From: Acidobacteriota bacterium
GTDB lineage: Bacteria; Acidobacteriota; Terriglobia; Acidiferrales; UBA7541
Length of the DNA stretch: 6,004 nucleotides
Direction of reading: 5' to 3'
Assembly (NCBI GenBank): GCA_003224195.1
Contig: QHYP01000231.1
Coordinates: 3,572 to 9,575 of the forward strand
Both the position numbers and the translations under genes were made by a program. Of this stretch, positions 1-5,046 are shown piece after piece; positions within the stretch are counted from its first letter, which is position 1; the number at the start of each line of letters is the position of its first letter. The notes under the pieces were generated by a model. The model did not search any database, was not told where the DNA came from, and saw nothing but the letters and a program-made list of their open reading frames with translations.

Positions 1-213
1 GAAAAGCATTAGAGTTATCTTGGCTGTCTTGGGTGGCACAGATCAAAGATCATATGCTTCGCCCCTGCGGTTGCACGGCGGGAAGATTCTCCGAACAATT
101 TCGCGACGCCGGCAGCCAATTCCTCCCGTTATGTCAATTAGTGAGCGACAGCCGTGACTTCCTCTTCTTCCGGTCGCAGTCGGTTGTAGTGAGAACATAG
201 TACGTTACCCGTT

Positions 214-228
214 GCCTGCGGGCCAGGC
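214..228 (-). terminator. Weak hairpin just downstream of the GH2 gene
   Basis: On the minus strand, five bases after the TAA stop of the GH2 gene, a perfect 5-bp stem GCCTG/CAGGC encloses a 5-base loop (GCCCG). The position suits a 3' end signal for that gene. However, no run of T follows on the minus strand (the next bases are AACGGG), so it is not a classical intrinsic terminator. It may be an mRNA-stabilising hairpin or chance. Confidence 0.2.
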
Positions 229-233
229 TGTCG

Positions 234-2558
234 TTACGCACGTTCCGCATCTGCGGGATCGATCCGCAGGGGGACTTCCTGGGTACCGAGGAAGGGATGT
301 TTCGCGCGCAGAAGCACGTTGCCTGGGACGTGTTTCGCTCGGATCCAGATGGCTCCCGCTCCACCAACAAGGCCGAACGGATTCTCTCCGATAATTTCTG
401 CCGGACCTTCGATTTCAAAGGTGATGCCGCCGGTTGCATACGGGCGCACCGCGCCGTGCTCATCCGTCACGCGGAACACGACGCGCGTTGTGTCGGCGCC
501 GTCGGCCATGAGCTCGCTTTCGTCGGCGCGAAGCTCAAACTTCTGATCAACGCCCTTTCCGGAAAACGATTTTGTGATTGCCAGCCTGCCGGCAAGAAAC
601 CCCTCGATTCGAAGATCAGCCGACAGGTCGCCGGCTCTCGACAGGTCCAAAACAAACGGCGGGTGCGGAAGATTCCCGAATTCGCCACGGTCCGGATCGG
701 CTTCGGCCACGAGCCTGTCATTCAGATAGAATTTCAGATGATCGCAGTTAGAACAAACGACTGTCTTCTTGTCCCATTGGTATTCATCGCTGGGCGTCCA
801 GTGGAACGCCGGCTCGAGAACAATTTCTTCCTCAGGATCGCATTGCGATTTGTAGAAGCCCGCGGCCGGCTTCGGCAGGCGGAAAATATCGCATACACCG
901 TGATAGCAGATGCGGTCCCCCGAGCCGAACTCACGGTGCGTATCGTAGTCGAAGGCGCACCAGCCGATTCCTCCGGCGTAGGACGCAGTGGAAGCAATTT
1001 GGTTGTGCACGTGCGCGTGCCGGAGCGTGTGCTCGGTGTGGTGCGCAACATTGTCAATCGTTTTCGTCGGGAAGGTGTGGCCGATGAATTCGGTGTTCAA
1101 ATAACGTGGATGGTTCGGCGGCTTAAGCGGGAAGCCGAAATCATTCATCGTGAAAACGTCTTCCAGAAACTCCGAATTCTGAAAGTAGCGGATGCCGCCC
1201 GTCTGGCGAGTGGGGTCAAGCGAATGAGCCAGCGCATTCGTACGCGTATAAAAGTCGTGATCGTCGCGCGACTCGTTGATTCGGACTCCCCACAAAACAA
1301 TGGAGGGATGATTCCAATCGCGCCGAATCATGCGGCCCACATTGTCGATGGCGAGTTCTTTCCATGCTGCGTCGCCGATGTGTTGCCAGCCCGGAATCTC
1401 CTCGAGCACCAGCAAGCCAATTTCGTCGCAGCAGTCCAGAAAATGCCGTGATTGCGGATAGTGCGAGGTCCGCACGATATTGCACTTCAGCTCTTTTTTC
1501 AGGACCAGCGCGTCACGCCGCTGCACGCGCTTCGGCATCGCCTGGCCGACAAACGGAAACGTCTGATGTCGGTTCAGGCCGCGCAATTTCACAACGCGGC
1601 CATTCAGTTGGAAGCCCTCTTCGGTGAACCAGGCCTCGCGAAATCCGATTCTTCGACTATCTTCGTCAAGTAGCTGGCTCCCTTTGCGGAGGCGAGCCAC
1701 GACGGTGTAGAGGTGTGGTTCTTTCAAATCCCAAAGCTGAACCTTGCCGAGCCCCGTTAATTGGAGTGAATGGGCAACCGGTTCCGAAGAAGCGTCCCGA
1801 GTGGGAATTTCCGTCTTCGCGCGCGCAATGACCTTTTCGTCGCGAATCTCGGCTTCCAGTGTCAGCGGCTCGGGATTCTTCTCCAGAGAACCGACAAAGC
1901 AGATGACTTCGACGCTGGGATGATCCGTGAGCGCGTCCTTGGGCTTCGCGAAGATACTCTCGAGATAAGTCCCGGGCACGACGCGCAGCGCAACCTCGCG
2001 GTAGATTCCTCCGAAGGTCAGATAATCGATCACGCCACCGAACGGCGGAATATCCGCGCGCTCCGTGGAGTCCACAGCTACGGCGAGCACGTTGTTTCCG
2101 TCCCATTTGAGATGCGGCGTAAGTTCAAAGGAAAACGGAGTGTAGCCACCTCTGTATTCGCCGAGGCGGTGCCCGTCGATCCAGACCGTCGCAGCCGTCA
2201 TCACGCCCTCAAAATCCGCAAAGACATGGCGATCTCTCGCTTGCGTCGGTAGTTTAAACGAGCGCCGGTAGGCGGAAACAAATTGGTAGGATTTTTCGTC
2301 GAAGCTATGCCACGGCAGGCGTTTGTTGGTGTGCGGGATGGTGACGCTCTCGAATTTCGAATCGTCGAATTGCGGCGACTCGAATCTTTCCACCACGCGC
2401 TCGCTGAATCGCCAGTTCTGATTGATTGGCAGCACCAAGCGACCTCCGCGGTTTTCCGAAGCGGGCTCGGCGTCGAAAGATTTTCGTAGAGTCTCGTTGT
2501 CCAGGCTGGCCCCTGCGAGCAACGTTCCCGTGGTTCTCAAGAATTTGCGGCGATCCAT
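234..2558 (-). CDS. Tat-exported glycoside hydrolase family 2 (beta-galactosidase/beta-glucuronidase-like)
   Basis: This is a retaining exo-glycosidase of family GH2, 774 residues, probably exported and acting on beta-linked sugars of plant or microbial glycans. The exact sugar cannot be read from sequence. The N-terminus has a twin-arginine signal (D2-R-R-K-F-L-R8, then a short hydrophobic stretch TTGTLLAGASL). Domains, approximate: jelly-roll sugar-binding 48-195; Ig-like sandwich 197-305; TIM barrel 308-575 with the GH2 signature NIVRTSHYP (360-368) and the acid/base motif in NHPSIVLWGVRINES, giving E429. The likely nucleophile is E490 in LNTEF, 61 residues later. The barrel ends with GWCAFDY, HGVCD and a KP...FYKSQ segment typical of the family. 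Two C-terminal beta-sandwich domains follow (about 583-662, DUF4982-like, and 673-768, Ig-like). The ATG at 2558 is chosen over an upstream GTG at 2678 because it begins exactly at the Tat motif and has AGGAG at 2570-2574, 11 bases upstream. No frameshift is seen. The gene is divergent from mtnB. Confidence 0.93.
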   Translation of the reverse strand: MDRRKFLRTTGTLLAGASLDNETLRKSFDAEPASENRGGRLVLPINQNWRFSERVVERFESPQFDDSKFESVTIPHTNKRLPWHSFDEKSYQFVSAYRRSFKLPTQARDRHVFADFEGVMTAATVWIDGHRLGEYRGGYTPFSFELTPHLKWDGNNVLAVAVDSTERADIPPFGGVIDYLTFGGIYREVALRVVPGTYLESIFAKPKDALTDHPSVEVICFVGSLEKNPEPLTLEAEIRDEKVIARAKTEIPTRDASSEPVAHSLQLTGLGKVQLWDLKEPHLYTVVARLRKGSQLLDEDSRRIGFREAWFTEEGFQLNGRVVKLRGLNRHQTFPFVGQAMPKRVQRRDALVLKKELKCNIVRTSHYPQSRHFLDCCDEIGLLVLEEIPGWQHIGDAAWKELAIDNVGRMIRRDWNHPSIVLWGVRINESRDDHDFYTRTNALAHSLDPTRQTGGIRYFQNSEFLEDVFTMNDFGFPLKPPNHPRYLNTEFIGHTFPTKTIDNVAHHTEHTLRHAHVHNQIASTASYAGGIGWCAFDYDTHREFGSGDRICYHGVCDIFRLPKPAAGFYKSQCDPEEEIVLEPAFHWTPSDEYQWDKKTVVCSNCDHLKFYLNDRLVAEADPDRGEFGNLPHPPFVLDLSRAGDLSADLRIEGFLAGRLAITKSFSGKGVDQKFELRADESELMADGADTTRVVFRVTDEHGAVRPYATGGITFEIEGPAEIIGENPFGLVGGAGAIWIRAKHVPGNVLLRAKHPFLGTQEVPLRIDPADAERA

Positions 2559-2642
2559 GATGGCTTCCGCTCCTTTTCCCAAATCTCGACTACGCGTCTG
2601 CCCGTTCCACGATTTGCCAGGGTACCTGCACGGCCAAATAAG

Positions 2643-2648
2643 CTTATA
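2643..2648 (-). promoter_or_regulatory. Candidate -10 box for the GH2 gene
   Basis: On the minus strand TATAAG (5 of 6 matches to TATAAT) lies about 85 bases upstream of the GH2 ATG, which would give a leader of roughly 78 bases. No convincing -35 hexamer sits 16-18 bases further upstream, and there is no extended TGn, so this is a weak call from the divergent intergenic region. Confidence 0.25.
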
Positions 2649-2744
2649 CGAGCCATCAAGCCGATATCGCGGCTCCACGATTTTCCCCCATGTCGGCCTC
2701 CAGAGGGCTTCCCGGATCTCACGTTTCGGGGACGCATCGGCGCA

Positions 2745-2753
2745 TGCGATAAT
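2745..2753 (+). promoter_or_regulatory. Extended -10 promoter immediately before mtnB
   Basis: TGCGATAAT fits an extended -10 element (TGn followed by GATAAT, 5 of 6 to consensus). It ends only 8 bases before the mtnB ATG, so transcription would start at about 2760, within a base or two of the start codon. The -35 region is poor (TTCGGG at 17-bp spacing), which extended -10 promoters tolerate. No Shine-Dalgarno sequence is visible upstream of the ATG, consistent with a leaderless or nearly leaderless mRNA. Confidence 0.45.
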
Positions 2754-2761
2754 CCGCGGTT

Positions 2762-3457
2762 ATGAAAGGGAAGAAGCCCAGGGCCTTTTCGCGCAAGGAA
2801 CAATCTCCGCCTCGTGCCAAAGATTCCAGCGGCGCGCGTTTCTCCGAGCTCGCCGCTTCCTTGGCCGAAATTGGACGAGGCTTTTATGCGCGCGGATGGG
2901 CGCTCGGCACAAGCGGAAACTTCAGCGTGGTGGTCCGGAGGGAGCCGCTTCGCCTGGCCATCACGTCCACGGGATTGGACAAGGCCAGCCTGACGCCCGA
3001 GCAAATCCTCGAAGTGGACGAAGCCGCGCGGGTTGTTCGCGGCAGCGGCCGGCCGTCGGCGGAAACTTCGATCCATCTCGCGATCGCGCGGGTGACCGGC
3101 GCGGGAGCTGTCCTGCACACGCATTCGGTGTGCAGCACGGTCCTTTCCGGGCTATATGCCGCGAAGGGCGGCGTGCTGCTGGAAGGCTACGAAATGTTAA
3201 AGGGCCTCCAGGGCGTAACCTCACATGAGCACCGGGAGTGGCTGCCGATTGTGGAGAATTCGCAAGACATGGCCCGGCTCTCGCAAACGGTGGCGGAAAT
3301 TCTCGCGCAGCAGCCCGGAATCCACGGCTTTCTCTTGCGCCAGCATGGGCTTTATACTTGGGCAACGGAACTCGCGGAGGCCAAGCGGCACGTGGAGATC
3401 CTCGAGTTCCTTGCGGAAGTGATGGTTCGATCCAGCGCGCTGGGGCATCGCGGGTGA
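2762..3457 (+). CDS. mtnB: Methylthioribulose-1-phosphate dehydratase (class II aldolase fold)
   Basis: MtnB dehydrates 5-methylthioribulose-1-phosphate to 2,3-diketo-5-methylthiopentyl-1-phosphate in the cytosolic methionine salvage pathway. The 231-residue protein is a class II aldolase/adducin-fold protein. GTSGNFS (about 49-55) is the phosphate-binding loop and STGLDKASLTPEQ (about 76-88) follows. The metal-binding pair is HTH in VLHTHS (about 119-121), and a third histidine lies in LLRQHGLYTWA. The motifs HREWLP and the final helical AKRHVEILEFLAE are MtnB-like rather than fuculose-aldolase-like. About 27 N-terminal residues, rich in Lys and Arg, precede the usual family start (FSELAASLAEIGRGFYARGW). 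No better in-frame start exists: the next one, a TTG at 2861, would cut into the conserved first helix. It is the first gene of an apparent mtnB-mtnD-mtnC operon and ends 33 bases before mtnD. Confidence 0.93.
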   Translation: MKGKKPRAFSRKEQSPPRAKDSSGARFSELAASLAEIGRGFYARGWALGTSGNFSVVVRREPLRLAITSTGLDKASLTPEQILEVDEAARVVRGSGRPSAETSIHLAIARVTGAGAVLHTHSVCSTVLSGLYAAKGGVLLEGYEMLKGLQGVTSHEHREWLPIVENSQDMARLSQTVAEILAQQPGIHGFLLRQHGLYTWATELAEAKRHVEILEFLAEVMVRSSALGHRG

Positions 3458-3478
3458 AGTGGCGCGAGGGATCGAACC

Positions 3479-3483
3479 GGGAG
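3479..3483 (+). promoter_or_regulatory. Ribosome binding site of mtnD
   Basis: GGGAG lies 7 bases before the ATG at 3491, in the short mtnB-mtnD gap. It fixes the mtnD start and shows this gene has its own initiation signal, in contrast to mtnB. Confidence 0.7.
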
Positions 3484-3490
3484 TTGTCGC

Positions 3491-4054
3491 ATGGCTACGT
3501 TGAAAATTCCCGAAGAAAAACGCTCGATCACCGAACGGAAGGACGTGCAGGAGTATCTCGCCGGAATCGGAATCGAGTATGAGCGCTGGGAGCCGGGCGT
3601 TGTCCCCGCAGACGCTTCGCCGGAGCAAATCCTCGACGCGTACTCCGAGCAGATTGCGGAACTCAAGGCCCGCGGCGGCTACGTCACTGCCGACGTGATC
3701 GAGGTGAAGCCTGAGACTCCGGGGCTTGAAGCCATGCTCGCGAAATTCAACATCGAGCACTGGCATGACGAAGATGAGGTGCGCTATATCATCGCCGGCC
3801 GCGGGCTGTTCCATATTCACCCGGAGCAGGGCCCTGTGGTCGCGATCGAGGTGGAGGCCGGTGATTTGATCCGCGTTCCGCGCGGAACGCTGCACTGGTT
3901 TGACCTCTGCGGCGACCGGCGCATCCGTGCGATTCGATTGTTTCAGGATGCTTCCGGCTGGACGCCCCACTACACCCACAGTGCCGTGGACAGCAAGTTT
4001 GAGCCTGTTTGCTGGGGGCCCGCGTACATACCTCGGCAAGCCGCGGCGAAGTAG
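3491..4054 (+). CDS. mtnD: Acireductone dioxygenase
   Basis: MtnD is the cupin-fold, metal-dependent acireductone dioxygenase. With Fe(II) it converts 1,2-dihydroxy-3-keto-5-methylthiopentene and O2 to formate and 4-methylthio-2-oxobutanoate, the keto acid precursor of methionine. With Ni(II), family members make an off-pathway product plus CO. All four metal ligands are visible: H90 and H92 in EHWHDEDE, E96, and H135 in GTLHWFDLC. The cupin glycine motifs (IIAGRGLFHI; VEAGDLIRVPRGTLHW) and the end FQDASGWTP are typical. The length of 187 residues is normal for bacterial ARD (about 180). The protein appears cytosolic, with no signal peptide. It lies between mtnB (33-bp gap) and mtnC (5-bp gap), consistent with co-transcription. 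Metal choice cannot be read from the ligands. Confidence 0.96.
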   Translation: MATLKIPEEKRSITERKDVQEYLAGIGIEYERWEPGVVPADASPEQILDAYSEQIAELKARGGYVTADVIEVKPETPGLEAMLAKFNIEHWHDEDEVRYIIAGRGLFHIHPEQGPVVAIEVEAGDLIRVPRGTLHWFDLCGDRRIRAIRLFQDASGWTPHYTHSAVDSKFEPVCWGPAYIPRQAAAK

Positions 4055-4059
4055 CGCGA

Positions 4060-4833
4060 GTGCTGCGAATCGACGAGGCTTCTGTCCGCGCGCTTCTGCT
4101 GGACATCGAAGGAACAACCACGCCGGTTGATTTTGTATATCAAGTGCTGTTTCCGTTTGCGAGCCAACGTTTGGACCGCTTCCTGCGCCAACATTCTCGC
4201 GACCCGGAAGTCCGCGCACACATCGAGGCTCTGAAGGCGCAACAAAAATTAGACCAGGAGCAGGGACTCCATCCGCCCGAACTCTCGGGCGAGTCCGAGG
4301 AATCCGAGCTCCGCTCGGTTGACCGCTTCGCGGTCACAAATGACATTGTCGCGTACGCTCAATGGTTGATCGCGCGCGACAGCAAGTGCACAGCGCTCAA
4401 AACGCTTCAAGGCAAGATCTGGCAAGCGGGATACGAGAGCGGGGAGCTGCGCGGGCAGGTTTATCCCGACGTTCCGCGTGCCTTTGAACGCTGGCGCCGC
4501 CAGGGCCGTCAGATCTGCATCTATTCCTCGGGGAGCATGCTGGCGCAGCAACTGTTGTTTCGCACGACACCTGCCGGTGACCTGACCGTATATCTCGACG
4601 GCTTCTTCGACACGGAGATCGGGATCAAGACCGATGCCGAAAGCTACAGGAAAATCACCGCTGCACTTGCGTCCCCGCAGAGAAGCGTACTTTTTATCTC
4701 AGATGCGATCAAAGAGCTGGACGCGGCCCAAGCGGCGGGAATGCAAACGGCCTTGTGCGTGCGCTCGGAAGGGGACAAATCTGTCCCAAGCCGGCATCCA
4801 GTCATCCGCACATTTGACGAAGTCTTTCCCTGA
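4060..4833 (+). CDS. mtnC: Enolase-phosphatase E1 (2,3-diketomethylthiopentyl-1-phosphate enolase/phosphatase)
   Basis: MtnC is a bifunctional HAD-superfamily enzyme. It enolises and then dephosphorylates 2,3-diketo-5-methylthiopentyl-1-phosphate, giving the acireductone used by MtnD. HAD motif I is LLLDIEGTTTPVDFV with D15 and E17; the D-x-E form is normal for this family. Motif II is IYSSGS (S156/S157), the motif III lysine is probably K190 in GIKTDAESYRK, and motif IV is LFISDAIKELDAA with D215 and E219. The protein is 257 residues from the GTG start. GTG at 4060 is preferred because it lies 5 bases after the mtnD stop, suggesting translational coupling, and puts motif I about 14 residues from the N-terminus as in the family. 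The longer reading starts at a TTG (4009), overlaps mtnD by 46 bases and adds a non-conserved 17-residue tail. No strong Shine-Dalgarno is seen. It is the last gene of the mtn cluster. Confidence 0.93.
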   Translation: MLRIDEASVRALLLDIEGTTTPVDFVYQVLFPFASQRLDRFLRQHSRDPEVRAHIEALKAQQKLDQEQGLHPPELSGESEESELRSVDRFAVTNDIVAYAQWLIARDSKCTALKTLQGKIWQAGYESGELRGQVYPDVPRAFERWRRQGRQICIYSSGSMLAQQLLFRTTPAGDLTVYLDGFFDTEIGIKTDAESYRKITAALASPQRSVLFISDAIKELDAAQAAGMQTALCVRSEGDKSVPSRHPVIRTFDEVFP

Positions 4834-4846
4834 TATTTCCGCGGCA

Positions 4847-4874
4847 TTGAGTTAACGCCTACGGAGGCTATACT
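4847..4874 (+). promoter_or_regulatory. Sigma70-like promoter upstream of the GH20 gene
   Basis: TTGAGT (4847-4852) and TATACT (4869-4874) are separated by 16 bases, a good match to TTGACA-N16/17-TATAAT. Transcription would begin near 4881, giving a leader of about 166 bases to the GH20 ATG. The last bases of the -10 box are part of the CTAG site into which the adjacent palindromic element appears to have inserted, so the leader would contain nearly all of that element. It is seen by pattern only. Confidence 0.45.
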
Positions 4875-4875
4875 A

Positions 4876-4978
4876 GTGCCGTTCCATCCAAAGGAAACAA
4901 TCCTTGGAACCATCGGTGTCTGCCAACTCGTTGAAAGCACCTTGCGCGGAGTTTCGTCGCAATAAGTTGGAACGGCAC
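4876..4978. mobile_element. 103-bp MITE-like element with perfect terminal inverted repeats in a split CTAG site
   Basis: The ends are perfect inverted repeats: GTGCCGTTCCA (4876-4886) and TGGAACGGCAC (4968-4978). They are flanked by CTA on the left (4873-4875) and TAG on the right (4979-4981). This is the outcome expected when an element duplicates TA within a CTAG target, the documented preference of IS630-type (Tc1/mariner superfamily) insertion sequences. Because CTAG is itself palindromic, a 4-bp CTAG duplication with 10-bp repeats is an equally good reading. Inner repeats would add structure: TGGAAC at 4905-4910 pairs with GTTCCA at 4881-4886, and CCAACT (4923-4928) pairs with AGTTGG (4965-4970). 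No coding sequence fits inside, so it would need a transposase from elsewhere. Alternatively it is a REP/BIME-like hairpin or a large transcriptional hairpin between mtnC and the GH20 gene. Confidence 0.6.
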
Positions 4979-5035
4979 TAGCCGACGCCTGCTCCGCTAA
5001 AACGTTTATTCAGGGGCCGTTGGGGCTCTGACAGA

Positions 5036-5040
5036 GGGAG
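5036..5040 (+). promoter_or_regulatory. Ribosome binding site of the GH20 gene
   Basis: GGGAG, 6 bases before the ATG at 5047, is the best Shine-Dalgarno in this region and supports the upstream start. A second AGGAG at 5128-5132 is one base from the ATG at 5134 but 10 bases from the ATG at 5143, so an internal start at 5143 remains possible. Confidence 0.55.
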
Positions 5041-5046
5041 AGGCAC

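Noticed and set aside
24..45. The stretch around CTTGGGTGGCACAGAT resembled a dispersed repeat seen in some acidobacterial intergenic regions.
   Set aside because: Only one partial copy is present, with no inverted partner in the window. The impression cannot be supported without a genome search.
15..119. A 34-residue minus-strand open frame starting with TTG next to a GGAGG stretch.
   Set aside because: The GGAGG is only two bases from the TTG, too close for efficient initiation. The peptide has no recognisable features, and the region shows no other sign of a gene.
2..154. Plus-strand frame open from the window edge to a TGA at about 154, possibly the tail of a gene entering from the left.
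   Set aside because: About 50 codons with no recognisable motif, ending in an Arg-rich stretch. Chance is as likely, so it is not annotated.
297..1451. A 384-codon open frame on the plus strand, antisense to the GH2 gene.
   Set aside because: It lies wholly inside a gene with clear catalytic motifs, its translation is Arg/Val-rich without recognisable domains, and it has no plausible start context. It is an antisense frame left open by GC-rich codon usage.
2559..2678. A 40-residue N-terminal extension of the GH2 protein from a GTG at 2678.
   Set aside because: It would place residues ahead of the twin-arginine motif and has no ribosome binding site, whereas the ATG at 2558 has AGGAG and begins right at the Tat signal.
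3221..4219. A 332-codon minus-strand open frame across the mtnB end, mtnD and the mtnC start.
   Set aside because: It is antisense to three well-supported genes and spans their intergenic gaps, and no domain is recognisable.
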